NCBI GenBank assembly: GCA_043822385.1
Contig: JBDRBT010000015.1
Coordinates: forward strand, 3,460 to 67,459
Direction of reading: 5' to 3'
Source: JABWCK01 sp043822385
Lineage (GTDB): Archaea > Micrarchaeota > Micrarchaeia > Norongarragalinales > Norongarragalinaceae
Length of the DNA stretch: 64,000 nucleotides
Below are positions 32,121 to 39,920 of the stretch, piece by piece. Under the pieces are notes generated by a model. That model worked only from the letters and a program-made list of their open reading frames with translations. It made no database searches and was not told the origin of the DNA. Numbering within the stretch: the stretch's first letter is position 1; each line of letters begins with the position of its first letter. Both the position numbers and the translations under genes were made by a program.

Positions 32121-33286
32121 TCTGTTTCAACAATGTTTTTGATAATGAAGTCGGGATTGAATTCCTTCAAGTCTTCATAATTTTGTCCAGTTCCAACGAA
32201 TAGTATTGGCACTTGCAAGTCGTGTGCTAGACTCAGGCTGGTTCCGCCTTTAGCATCGCAATCCAGTTTCGTTAGTATAATGCCGTTTAAACCAATTTTT
32301 TCGTGAAAAGCTTTAGCTTGCTCGATTAAAGCGTTGCCTGCAATGGCTTCACCAATGAATACTTTATAGTCTGGATTAATTACTCGGTTGATTTTCTCCA
32401 TTTCACGAAGCAAGTTTTGGTTTGTTTCCTGCCTGCCTGCAGTATCAATCAATACCACGTCAATTTTCTTGGTTTTAGCGTGTTCTATAGCATCGAAAGC
32501 AACTGCCGCCGGGTCTGAACCGTACTGGTGCTTGATTACCTTAATTCCCAAGTTTTCACCGTGAATCAAGGATTGTTCTATTGCTGCAGCGCGAAACGTG
32601 TCGCTAGCACTTATTACGCTAGTCAAGCCGTTTTCTTTAAAGAAGCGAGCTAATTTTGCGATTGTAGTGGTTTTTCCAGCGCCGTTAGGGCCTAAAAATA
32701 ATATTTTTACTGGCTTGTCTTTGTTTTTTATTTCTTGAAGCCAGTTAACGCTGCTTGTTTGCAAGGCGTCTTTAAACGCGTTTTTTATTTCATTTTCAAT
32801 AGTTTTTTCCAACTCGTTTTTAGCAACTTGTTTTCCAACCAAGCGCTTTTTTAAGTCTTGAATTAGGTATTGAGTTGTCTCGAAGGAAACGTCGCTTTCT
32901 AATAGAGAAAGTTCTAGTTCTTGAAATACTTGGTTTGTTTCTTTCTCGCTTATAGTAACTTGGTTTGTGAACGCGCTTTTTACTTTAGTAAAGAAATCGA
33001 GTTTCGGTTTGAATTCTTTTTTTTCTTCTTTTACTTCAAAAACAGGTTTTTTTTCAATTGTTTTTTCTTCTTTTACTTCAAGCTTTACGTCTTCTATTTT
33101 TGTTTCTTTTAGCTTAGTTTTTTCTTCAGGAATTAGTTCTTTTATTTTACTTGTTTCTTTTTCAATTACTGGCTCGGGTTTTATTGTTTCTTGAATTATT
33201 TCTTTTTTTGGCTCCTCTTTTTTTCCGCTGGCGCCAGTGATTCCGTCAACGAAGTTCTTTACTGTTTTTTTAAGGAAACCAAACAT
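32117..33286 (-). CDS. ftsY: Signal recognition particle receptor FtsY
   Basis: 389 aa. A Lys/Glu-rich N-terminal extension of about 90 residues is followed by the N domain and the GTPase G domain: LFLGPNGAGKTTTIAKLARF (G1), ISASDTFRAAAIEQSL, IDTAGRQETNQNLLREM (G3), TKLDCDAKGG (G4) and IPILFVGTGQNYEDL. It docks ribosome-SRP complexes to the membrane. It is 7 bases from prefoldin alpha in the well-known archaeal ribosomal-protein/translation neighbourhood. Confidence 0.95.
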   Translation of the reverse strand: MFGFLKKTVKNFVDGITGASGKKEEPKKEIIQETIKPEPVIEKETSKIKELIPEEKTKLKETKIEDVKLEVKEEKTIEKKPVFEVKEEKKEFKPKLDFFTKVKSAFTNQVTISEKETNQVFQELELSLLESDVSFETTQYLIQDLKKRLVGKQVAKNELEKTIENEIKNAFKDALQTSSVNWLQEIKNKDKPVKILFLGPNGAGKTTTIAKLARFFKENGLTSVISASDTFRAAAIEQSLIHGENLGIKVIKHQYGSDPAAVAFDAIEHAKTKKIDVVLIDTAGRQETNQNLLREMEKINRVINPDYKVFIGEAIAGNALIEQAKAFHEKIGLNGIILTKLDCDAKGGTSLSLAHDLQVPILFVGTGQNYEDLKEFNPDFIIKNIVETE

Positions 33287-33293
33287 TTTTTGT

Positions 33294-33683
33294 TTACTCC
33301 TTTTCAGTGGCTTTACGCAAATAATTTTCTTTTTCCTGCATGGTTTTTATTACTTCCTCGAATGATTTTCCCATTTCTTTCAAAGCGTTTTCTAGCTTTT
33401 GGTTTTTGTCTTTAAGAGCAGTTGTTGCTTCGGGAATTGTTTTTTCAACAACAATTTTTCCGCCTACGTCCATTAGTACTTTATTGTTTGAGGGCTTTGC
33501 TTTTACTAGAACGCCTGAACCAACTGAAAAAATGTTTTCTTCAGCAAGGCTTTCTAGAGCTTGAATGCTAGCGTTAGTTTCTTCAATTGCTCCGCGCACT
33601 TGGTTTACTTGGTTTTGAAGTGTTTGTGCTTGTTGCTGTAAATACTGGTATTCTAAATACTCTTTTTTTAGTTCTTCATCCAT
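33294..33683 (-). CDS. pfdA: Prefoldin alpha subunit
   Basis: 129 aa. Coiled-coil helices at both ends (LKKEYLEYQYLQQQAQTLQN and TALKDKNQKLENALKEMG) flank the beta-hairpin core FSVGSGVLVKAKPSNNKVLM, as in archaeal prefoldin alpha. It forms the jellyfish hexamer that captures unfolded proteins for the thermosome. Position between aIF6 and ftsY is conserved across archaea. Confidence 0.93.
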   Translation of the reverse strand: MDEELKKEYLEYQYLQQQAQTLQNQVNQVRGAIEETNASIQALESLAEENIFSVGSGVLVKAKPSNNKVLMDVGGKIVVEKTIPEATTALKDKNQKLENALKEMGKSFEEVIKTMQEKENYLRKATEKE

Positions 33684-33689
33684 TTTAAA

Positions 33690-34355
33690 TCACTCGCTTA
33701 GTATTTCATAAATTCTTTGAGTTTCAAAACCAGTAGTTAAACTACCTACAATAGCGCCTTTGTCGTTTGCAGTTATTCCTAGGGAATTTCCGCCGGCGCC
33801 CATGTTAGTGCTTCCAACTAGTACTGGTACCTTGAATATTTTTTGCAAGTACTTCAAGTCTACTTCGCTAGTGTCGTTGTGTGCTAGCATTCCCTTGTTT
33901 GTTACCACGTTGTGGCTTCCAATGGTAGTTACTCCCGCGATCGGGTGCTGAATAACTTCAGTTCCAAGGCAATCCGCAATGTTTTTCAAAGACTCGCGAG
34001 GCATTTCAATGCTTGCTAGAGTAGTCTTGTCGTTAGTTAATAGCACGTTTCCTGCAGCATACGCTTTATCCAGCGTTAACACGTTTAACCCTAGTTTTTT
34101 TAGTTGTTGCACGTCTTTATTTTCAGCAAAAGAAGGTAGTACTACGCCTTTTGCGTTCATTGCTGCAAACAAGCCGATTAATCCTGATTCGTTTATCAAG
34201 ACGTGAACTATTTCCGTGCCTAGAGTTTCAGCTACTGTTTTTTCAAAATCGTGCGGGCTGGCTTTAGGTATTAACGTGTATTCGTTATTGGTTACGGTAA
34301 ATAACCCTATGAACGGGTTTTTTTGAATGCTAGTTTTGCTTATTTTAAAACTCAT
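33690..34355 (-). CDS. eif6: Translation initiation factor aIF6
   Basis: 221 aa, the five-fold beta-alpha repeat of aIF6: ISKTSIQKNPFIGLFTVTN, IVHVLINESGLIGLFAAMN, GTEVIQHPIAGVTTIGSHN, NTSEVDLKYL-like NDTSEVDLKYLQKIFKVP, and VGSTNMGAGGNSLGITAND. It binds the 50S subunit and stops premature joining. Its ATG overlaps the stop of rpl31e by four bases (ATGA). Confidence 0.96.
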   Translation of the reverse strand: MSFKISKTSIQKNPFIGLFTVTNNEYTLIPKASPHDFEKTVAETLGTEIVHVLINESGLIGLFAAMNAKGVVLPSFAENKDVQQLKKLGLNVLTLDKAYAAGNVLLTNDKTTLASIEMPRESLKNIADCLGTEVIQHPIAGVTTIGSHNVVTNKGMLAHNDTSEVDLKYLQKIFKVPVLVGSTNMGAGGNSLGITANDKGAIVGSLTTGFETQRIYEILSE

Positions 34356-34798
34356 ACTTTCAACTCGGCTAGCGCCGTGCCTTCCTTGTCTTTAGTTACT
34401 TTAAGCGTTACTTTTCTGTGTACGCCCTTGCTTTTAAGAAGGCTGTTTGTTACTTTGCTGTCTATCTTAATGGCTGTAGTTTTGAAGTGTCTTATTAAAT
34501 ACAATTTAATTATCCGTACCGCTGCTCTAAACCTTCTTGAAACTGGCTTTGCGAGTGCTTTAGATAAGTTTATCGTGCAAATTCTTTCCAGAACTATTTC
34601 ACGCTTTTTTTCTTCTTCTTTAATTGGCGCTTTTTTTTCTTCTTTTTTCGTTTCTTTTGGTTTAGTCTTTTTTTCGTCAGTTGATGGTTTTTTTACTTCG
34701 GTTTTTTGTTCTTCTTTTGTTTCAACTGGTTCTTCAACTACTTTTTTTTCTTCCTTTTGGTTTTGAAGCATTTTTTTTGTTACTGCTGTGTCTTCCAT
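34352..34798 (-). CDS. rpl31e: Ribosomal protein L31e with a charged N-terminal extension
   Basis: 148 aa, against about 85-90 in most archaea. The L31e domain is residues 68-148: REIVLERICTINLSKALAKP, then RFRAAVRIIKLYLIRHFKTT and the DSKVTNSLLKSKGVHRKVTL region. The first 67 residues are a lysine/glutamate repeat stretch (KKEEKKAP-like), probably disordered. FtsY here has a similar charged N-terminus. It sits in the L39e-L31e-aIF6 order typical of archaea. Confidence 0.9.
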   Translation of the reverse strand: MEDTAVTKKMLQNQKEEKKVVEEPVETKEEQKTEVKKPSTDEKKTKPKETKKEEKKAPIKEEEKKREIVLERICTINLSKALAKPVSRRFRAAVRIIKLYLIRHFKTTAIKIDSKVTNSLLKSKGVHRKVTLKVTKDKEGTALAELKV

Positions 34799-34812
34799 AA
34801 AAATTCACCTAT

Positions 34813-34998
34813 CTATTTTTTCATTTCCTTTTTCATTTTCTTGCTCTTTTTTATTTTCTGGTGTCGCCAATTCCTTGTTTTAGGATTGCGCGTTAGTTTT
34901 CTACCTGTCTTGGCTATAGCAAATATTGGTATTCGCCTGTTTTGCCTTAGTTTTTTGCTTAAGAATTTCTTTTTTGAAGCGCTTTTTATGCTACCCAA
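34813..34998 (-). CDS. rpl39e: Ribosomal protein L39e
   Basis: 61 aa, very basic. SASKKKFLSKKLRQNRRIPI and TGRKLTRNPKTRNWRHQKIK match L39e, which lines the peptide exit tunnel; usual length is about 51, so there is a short lysine-rich C-terminal tail. It lies between rpl31e and the PDCD5-like gene. Confidence 0.9.
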   Translation of the reverse strand: MGSIKSASKKKFLSKKLRQNRRIPIFAIAKTGRKLTRNPKTRNWRHQKIKKSKKMKKEMKK

Positions 34999-35016
34999 CT
35001 AAATCAACTCCCTTTT

Positions 35017-35295
35017 TCATTTCCTTCTGAAACTTATTTTAGTTTCTTTTGATTCGTTTAATCTTTCAACGAGCTTGAGGAACATGCCTTCGCTTATTTT
35101 TCCTTGAATCTGGTTGTTTTGGTACAAGTACAAAATTGTTTGCACAATTTTCTCGTACAAGCTGGGGTTTGCTACCCGAATGTTTTGAAGTCTTTCGAAA
35201 GCAATTGAATCAAGCAAGCTTCGCATTACTTCCTTCTTTTTTTGTTCAATCAATTGTTTTCTTAACAATTCGTTGCTTTCTTCGTCTTCACTCAT
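35017..35295 (-). CDS. PDCD5-family DNA-binding protein
   Basis: 92 aa. LLRKQLIEQKKKEVMRSLLD followed by AFERLQNIRVANPSLYEKIV, and the C-terminal GKISEGMFLKLVERL, match the archaeal PDCD5 family (a three-helix bundle reported to bind double-stranded DNA). Its usual partner in genomes is rps19e, here overlapping by four bases upstream. Confidence 0.92.
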   Translation of the reverse strand: MSEDEESNELLRKQLIEQKKKEVMRSLLDSIAFERLQNIRVANPSLYEKIVQTILYLYQNNQIQGKISEGMFLKLVERLNESKETKISFRRK

Positions 35296-35711
35296 TTTTT
35301 ATCTTCTTTAAACAATTTTTCAAGGAATGACAAGCCTTTTGGCGCGATTACTCTGCCTTTCTTTTTCGCTTCGTTTTGTTTAATGAAGCTGATCATTTCT
35401 AGTTTTTGTAATCCTAACCTAATTATTTTTCCGCCAGCTTTCCTGTGGTGAAACCGGCTTACTTTGTGTTCTTTTCGTTCTCCGTACTTGTTGCGTAGTC
35501 TTTCAGTTCCTACTGGTCCTCGTTTGTATACTGTTAAAAGTATTGAAGCTAGCCTGTGGTACCAGAAATCCGGGCTTTCAGGCAGTCTTTCGTTACCTGC
35601 TCCTGCTTTAACTAACCCAACCCATTCTGGGGGTTTTAGTGACTCTATTTTTTTTAGTTCTCCCGCGATTGCTTTAATTGCTTTGTCAGCAGGATGGTCT
35701 AGAATACTCAT
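35292..35711 (-). CDS. rps19e: Ribosomal protein S19e
   Basis: 139 aa. KPPEWVGLVKAGAGNERLPE, FWYHRLASILLTVYKRGPVG, and HHRKAGGKIIRLGLQKLEMI identify S19e, a small-subunit head protein. First gene of the run S19e-PDCD5-L39e-L31e-aIF6-pfdA-ftsY-alaX, most spaced by under 20 bases or overlapping, so it probably leads the operon. Its promoter should lie between 35712 and about 35790, where I see AT-rich sequence but no certain box. Confidence 0.95.
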   Translation of the reverse strand: MSILDHPADKAIKAIAGELKKIESLKPPEWVGLVKAGAGNERLPESPDFWYHRLASILLTVYKRGPVGTERLRNKYGERKEHKVSRFHHRKAGGKIIRLGLQKLEMISFIKQNEAKKKGRVIAPKGLSFLEKLFKEDKK

Positions 35712-35822
35712 TTGCTCACCTATTTTTGAAATACTTTGTCGAACCAGCTACGGTTCATTCCAAACAAAGAAACTTACAGCTGTAAATAATACTGCCAAGA
35801 CTGGTTTTTAAACGTGTTCGCT

Positions 35823-37130
35823 TTAGTTTGAATAGCAGTTTCCATCAAAGAAACAATTGGTTCCTGTTGGGCAGCCGCAGGTAAAGCAGTCGGGCCAAAG
35901 AATTCCCCCGAGGCATATGTTTGGTTGGTTTGTTGAACACTGGAAGTTTTGTGTGCCGTCTTGACAGTTGTATTGTGTTTGTGGTAGGGGTTTTATTACG
36001 TTTGGATATTGAATTACGGGGGTTGTTACGTTAGCCAAACAAGTATCGCGAGTGTTTGGAAACGGCAGGACTTTAAGCGACCGAGCTGTTTTGACGTCTA
36101 TTATTACGGCCATACTTTGGTTGTTTCCTTGCCTGAGGTCCTCCATTTCTTGGTTGTATCGTTCTTCTGCAGCAATCGCTGCTTCCTGAAAAGACTTTGT
36201 GCCAGTTGCGGTAGTTTCAATGAACGTTACGCTAGAACTGTTTCGGTCGTTGCGAACTGCGACAAACGCGTGTCCTGGAACAATAATTATTATTGGTTCT
36301 AGCCCTATTTTTTCGAATATTGCTGCGTAAAGAACTGTTCCGTCAATGCAGTTAGCGTTCTTTGTTTCTATTGATTCGAAAGGCAAGCGCACGTTTTGCG
36401 AGAAGTCTTTAGGATCGCCGAACGTAATTAGGCTGTTAACGTAAGACATTCCGTGTGCCTGCAGAGTTTCGTAAACCGCTTGTGCCTGCTGCATCGTAAG
36501 AAGCGCTTTTTCCTCGTCGGTCTTGCCTGCATAACCCTGGTAGTCAGAAAACGCTCGGTTCGGCATTAATTCTTTTGCAGCAGAAATAACTTTTTCTACA
36601 CACGGATCGTTAGGGGTTACCCACTGTGCTGCAAGGAAAGGCACGAAAACAGTTTCGTTACCGAATTCTTTTACAAAAACAAGCTGAGTTGCGGAAGTTA
36701 TTCCAATATCCTGCACTGCAGAATAAACCTGTTGGCCGTTTTTCTCTGCGGCATAACTGACTTGCGCGGTTTGGTACTCGCGGTTTTTGTAAAGCTTGTC
36801 TTTGAACGCGAGAGTGAACTGTAGTACCCTAATTTCGTTTGGTTTGAGGAAAACGGTTTGTGATGCTTTTTCGCTCCATTCTGGAATTTCTACAGTTATT
36901 ATGTAATTTCCTTCTTCGTTTCCATTTCGTACTTCACAGAAAGTTGCGCCCATTTGAGTTTGAGTGAATATTATTACCGCGGGGTTAAGTGGCGAGTCCG
37001 TGTTGCATGAAAGCTGGAAAACTCCTGGCGGAGCGGTGTTAGTGGTTTCTCCTGTTTGATTCTCTTCCAAGCAACCCACTGTTAAAAGCATTAACGCCAG
37101 CAGTGCGAGTGTTTTGTTCATCTTACGCAT
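35823..37130 (-). CDS. Surface lipoprotein with a transglutaminase-like domain
   Basis: 435 aa from the ATG at 37130. The signal peptide ends in a lipobox (LLTVGC), then a beta-rich region to about residue 180. A transglutaminase-like core follows: NANCIDGTVLYAAIFEKIGL (Cys), PGHAFVAVRND (His) and FIETTATGT (acid). The last 60 residues are cysteine-rich with paired Cys (FTCGCPTGTNCFFDGNC), probably disulfide-bonded outside. It lies downstream of a TrmB regulator gene, 38 bases away. I infer a surface enzyme or adhesion protein; the substrate is unknown. Confidence 0.75.
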   Translation of the reverse strand: MRKMNKTLALLALMLLTVGCLEENQTGETTNTAPPGVFQLSCNTDSPLNPAVIIFTQTQMGATFCEVRNGNEEGNYIITVEIPEWSEKASQTVFLKPNEIRVLQFTLAFKDKLYKNREYQTAQVSYAAEKNGQQVYSAVQDIGITSATQLVFVKEFGNETVFVPFLAAQWVTPNDPCVEKVISAAKELMPNRAFSDYQGYAGKTDEEKALLTMQQAQAVYETLQAHGMSYVNSLITFGDPKDFSQNVRLPFESIETKNANCIDGTVLYAAIFEKIGLEPIIIIVPGHAFVAVRNDRNSSSVTFIETTATGTKSFQEAAIAAEERYNQEMEDLRQGNNQSMAVIIDVKTARSLKVLPFPNTRDTCLANVTTPVIQYPNVIKPLPQTQYNCQDGTQNFQCSTNQPNICLGGILWPDCFTCGCPTGTNCFFDGNCYSN

Positions 37131-37168
37131 TAACAAAAAGCGGTTAAAAAGCAGTTCGACTCTCGTTT

Positions 37169-37882
37169 TTATTTTGAATGTGAGTTCGTCCACATGAAGT
37201 CGAAGAATTCTTTGTAAGTGTCTGCAGCGCGCTTGTTTTCAATTAAAATTGCTTCGGGTGGATTGCTCCAGAGAATTATAGCTATCTTGTTTCCGTAAAC
37301 ATTAGTTACTACTGGAGACTTGACGCGCATTGGAATGCTTTTTACTTGCCTGTATTTTGCGGATTTCAGTGAGCGTCCTTCTCGCACAATGCTTTTTACT
37401 GGAATTTTGTTTTTTTGTAGTGTTGAAATGAATTTTCTAGCGAATAACGGCATGCTTTCTTCAACTTGTCCTTCTGACCCGAAAATGCGGTTTAATTCCT
37501 TGCTTCGAACAATGTCTTCTAAAACCGTCCTTACCCCCTCTAACCCTTTGTATAGGCGCACGTTTTCTTCTAGCTTTGCTGCAGAGTGTTTCTTCTTTAA
37601 TTCTGGCAGTATTTCTTCTATTGCCGAAATTTTTCTGTGCAGGAAGCTCTGTAGTTTTTCAGGGTTTGACGGTTGAAACCACTTTACCGTTCCTATTTTT
37701 ACGTAAGAAACAAATCCCTTGCGTATAAGTGAATTTAACGCGTTGTACGTGGAACTCCGGTCTAAACTAGCTTCTTTAGCGGTTTTTCCTGCTTTCAAAG
37801 AGCCTTGTTCTAATAAAGTTAAGTAGACTTTAGCTTCATTTTCAGTTAAAATTTCTCGCAGTGCGTCTAAATTAGTTGTCAT
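37169..37882 (-). CDS. TrmB-family transcriptional regulator
   Basis: 237 aa. An N-terminal winged helix (ILTENEAKVYLTLLEQGSLK, SLDRSSTYNALNSLIRKGFV) is followed by a coiled-coil linker (LPELKKKHSAAKLEENVR) and a TrmB-like effector domain. TrmB proteins often sense sugars. ATG at 37882 is chosen because a TATA box (37910-37917) lies about 28 bases upstream, giving a leaderless message. A palindrome between TATA and start suggests autoregulation. Likely to control the lipoprotein gene just downstream. Confidence 0.85.
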   Translation of the reverse strand: MTTNLDALREILTENEAKVYLTLLEQGSLKAGKTAKEASLDRSSTYNALNSLIRKGFVSYVKIGTVKWFQPSNPEKLQSFLHRKISAIEEILPELKKKHSAAKLEENVRLYKGLEGVRTVLEDIVRSKELNRIFGSEGQVEESMPLFARKFISTLQKNKIPVKSIVREGRSLKSAKYRQVKSIPMRVKSPVVTNVYGNKIAIILWSNPPEAILIENKRAADTYKEFFDFMWTNSHSK

Positions 37883-37891
37883 TTGTTGTAG

Positions 37892-37917
37892 AATGTTCTG
37901 CAACATTGTTATAAATG
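37892..37917 (-). promoter_or_regulatory. TrmB promoter with AATGTT-N4-AACATT operator
   Basis: TTTATAAC (reverse of 37910-37917) is the TATA box. The perfect inverted repeat AATGTT-CTGC-AACATT (37892-37907) lies between it and the start codon at 37882, where a bound regulator would prevent initiation. This fits self-repression by the TrmB protein. Confidence 0.45.
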
Positions 37918-37952
37918 CTTTGCTCGAGTCTTCTTGAAGGGTGTGGTTTGAA

Positions 37953-38882
37953 ATGAATGGAATGCAAAGGATAGATCGTGTGAATGCAGCGCTTTACGAG
38001 GGCGCGTTGGAATACTTTCTTTCAAACGGCTTTACTTGGGTTGAAACTCCCACTATCACTAGCATTACAGGTGCTTGCGAGAATGTTGACACTCTTTATG
38101 CTTTAGACCACTTTGGCAAGCAAGCGTTTTTAGCGCAAACCGGCCAGCTTTATTTGGAAGCGAAAATTCCTGTTCACGAGAAAGTTTGGACTACTATTAC
38201 TAGTTCCAGGGCTGAATCAAAAATTGATGATAGGCACTTGAATCAATTCACGCTTTTAGAATTCGAGAGGCAAGGTGATTTTGAGGTTCTCTTGTCAACT
38301 ATGGAAGAGTTAGTTCACTCAATGGTAAAGCGTGCATTAACTAAAACTGGAACTGATTTGAATTACTTGAGCCGCACTAGTCATTGCGAGGATTATTTGA
38401 AGCCTTTTGCTCGTTTGAGTTACGATGACGCGGTTGAATTGTGCGGAGTAGAGTGGGGCGCTGATTTGAAGCACGAGGATGAAATGAAAATTGTTTCAGA
38501 GTACAATCAGCCCGTGTTTATTACGCGTTTTCCGCGTGAAATAAAGTTCTTTAACATGCGCGTTAATCGTGAGAACCCTGAGATTGTTAATAGTGCTGAC
38601 TTGATAATGCCTTTTTCTGGAGAAAGCGCTGGTGCAGCAGAACGCGAGAACGACTACGACTTGCTGGTTAAGCGTCTTTTAGAGAGCAGTATGTACGCAA
38701 TGCTTTCTAAGCGCGGTGTTACTATGAAAGAGTTTGAGGATTACTTGAATACTGTGAAAACCAACCCGATTTTGCATTGTGGGGCTGGAATTGGTTTCTC
38801 TCGCATTTCCCAAAGCGTTCTAGGGTTAACCGACATAAAGAAAACAACCGCTTACCCCTTAACTGCTCAAACACTGTTTTAA
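37953..38882 (+). CDS. Asparagine synthetase A, archaeal AS-AR type (AsnRS-like)
   Basis: 309 aa. A class II synthetase core related to AsnRS but lacking the N-terminal anticodon domain. RIDRVNAALYEGALEYFL, TQFLAQTGQLYLEA-like FLAQTGQLYLEAKIPVHEKV, the motif-2 region TSSRAESKIDDRHLNQFTLL, and motif 3 HCGAGIGFSRISQSVLG fit the archaeal AS-AR enzyme, which converts aspartate to asparagine with ATP and ammonia. ATG at 37953 lies 9 bases after GGGTG; the GTG at 37941 is an alternative. It overlaps the rnp4 gene tail by 4 bases. Confidence 0.85.
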   Translation: MNGMQRIDRVNAALYEGALEYFLSNGFTWVETPTITSITGACENVDTLYALDHFGKQAFLAQTGQLYLEAKIPVHEKVWTTITSSRAESKIDDRHLNQFTLLEFERQGDFEVLLSTMEELVHSMVKRALTKTGTDLNYLSRTSHCEDYLKPFARLSYDDAVELCGVEWGADLKHEDEMKIVSEYNQPVFITRFPREIKFFNMRVNRENPEIVNSADLIMPFSGESAGAAERENDYDLLVKRLLESSMYAMLSKRGVTMKEFEDYLNTVKTNPILHCGAGIGFSRISQSVLGLTDIKKTTAYPLTAQTLF

Positions 38883-39178
38883 TTCTTGTATTTTTTTGTT
38901 CTTCGCTTTACGCCGCACTTGATGCATTCTAGGACGATGAATTTGTTTTTTGAGTCAAGTCGTTTTTTTACTGTAGCTCCAAAAACAAAGGGAGTGCCGC
39001 ATTTCCTGCAGAATTCTTTACCACCTAGACGAACGCGGTGCCTCATTCCTATTCGCCGCGCTAAGTCAACGTAGCGTAAAGCGAGTTTTTCGTCTTTACT
39101 CCACATTTTTTTCGCTAGAGCTAATAGTTTAGTGCAGCGTTCTTCGGCTATTTTTCTAGCGTCTATTCCTTTTTTCAC
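38879..39178 (-). CDS. rnp4: RNase P protein component 4 (Rpp21)
   Basis: 99 aa. Two zinc Cys pairs, CRKCGTPFV and LECIKCGVKRR, and the N-terminal helix KIAEERCTKLLALAKKMWS are typical of archaeal Rpp21. It pairs with Rpp29 to fold the RNase P RNA specificity domain. The tRNA-Ile gene is transcribed divergently 64 bases away. Confidence 0.93.
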   Translation of the reverse strand: MKKGIDARKIAEERCTKLLALAKKMWSKDEKLALRYVDLARRIGMRHRVRLGGKEFCRKCGTPFVFGATVKKRLDSKNKFIVLECIKCGVKRRTKKYKN

Positions 39179-39241
39179 TAGAAGTCTTACAATGTTTCTT
39201 TTTAAAAACTTGAACTAGCAAAATAATTCGTTGCTATTAAT

Positions 39242-39378
39242 GGGCTTGTAGCTCAGCCTGGTTTAGAGTCGCGTTAAAGCGCGCTGGAACGCCAGTCTTA
39301 TACGACGCTCAAAGAAATTAAGTGCTTTGAGTCGGCTGAGACAGCTGGACGTCGAGGGTTCAAATCCCTCCAGGCCCA
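39242..39378 (+). tRNA. tRNA-Ile (UAU) candidate with two introns
   Basis: Acceptor GGGCTTG (39242-39248) pairs with CAGGCCC (39371-39377); T arm GAGGG-TTCAAAT-CCCTC. D arm GCTCAGCCTGGTTTAGAG is interrupted: excising about 21 bases (39269-39289, closed by CGCG/CGCG) joins GAG to CG and CCAGT. The anticodon loop then reads CT-TAT-A with anticodon UAU at 39299-39301, and a second intron of about 40 bases (39303-39342, hairpin CTCAAAG/CTTTGAG) follows position 37 before A-GCTGG. Sequence resembles archaeal tRNA-Ile. Most archaea read AUA with CAU (agmatidine), so the anticodon is notable. Splice points are inferred. Confidence 0.72.
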
Positions 39379-39410
39379 CTCCTTTTATTCTGCTTTTTCG
39401 TTCTTTTTTC

Positions 39411-39920
39411 ATGTTTAAGGCTAAGGATTCTTTTACTCTGGCTAACGCTGCCTTGGGGGTAATGGCAGTAGCGTTCTTGTCTTTTGGTTACTTGGTTTCC
39501 TTTTCACTAATTTTGCTAGCAATATTGTTTGATTTTTTTGACGGCTACCACTCTCGCAAGACGAAGACGTCTAATGATTTCGGCAAGCAGTTAGATTCTC
39601 TTGCCGACACGGTTTCTTTTGTTGTAGCGCCTGGCTTAATCGTGTTGTTTTCAGTTACGAACAAGGTTTTTGAAGTCGAGATTGTTTTATTCGCTTTGCT
39701 TTCAGTGATTGTTTTCGTGATGGCTGGTTTGACTCGCTTGGCTAAATTTAATTTGCAAAAGAATTCGAAAGTGTATTACGGCTTGCCGGTTCCTTACGCT
39801 GCCTTATTCTTCATGGGTTTGACGCCGTTCCTTGGTTTTAACCCGGTTTACGCTGGTGTTTTAGGTCTAGTTATTGCGGGTTTAATGGTTTCCAACATTA
39901 AAGGCAGGAAGCTAGCTTAG
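39411..39920 (+). CDS. pssA: CDP-alcohol phosphatidyltransferase (archaetidylserine synthase-like)
   Basis: 169 aa, about five to six membrane helices. The CDP-alcohol motif is AILFDFFDGYHSRKTKTSNDFGKQLDSLADTVSF, that is D-G-x2-A-R-x8-G-x3-D-x3-D with YHSRK in place of the Ala. VAPGLIVLF and LPVPYAALFF follow as in PssA. It attaches a polar head (probably serine) to CDP-archaeol. It starts just after the tRNA-Ile gene at ATG 39411 and overlaps the Nudix gene tail by 9 bases. Confidence 0.85.
   Translation: MFKAKDSFTLANAALGVMAVAFLSFGYLVSFSLILLAILFDFFDGYHSRKTKTSNDFGKQLDSLADTVSFVVAPGLIVLFSVTNKVFEVEIVLFALLSVIVFVMAGLTRLAKFNLQKNSKVYYGLPVPYAALFFMGLTPFLGFNPVYAGVLGLVIAGLMVSNIKGRKLA

Noticed and set aside
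32921..33415. Phe/Ser-rich plus-strand frames opposite ftsY
   Set aside because: They are the complement of the lysine/glutamate-rich codons of the FtsY N-terminus (AAA/GAA read as TTT/TTC).
39327..39410. N-terminal extension of the CDP-alcohol transferase beginning inside the tRNA
   Set aside because: It would be translated from tRNA-Ile sequence; ATG 39411 gives the family start.
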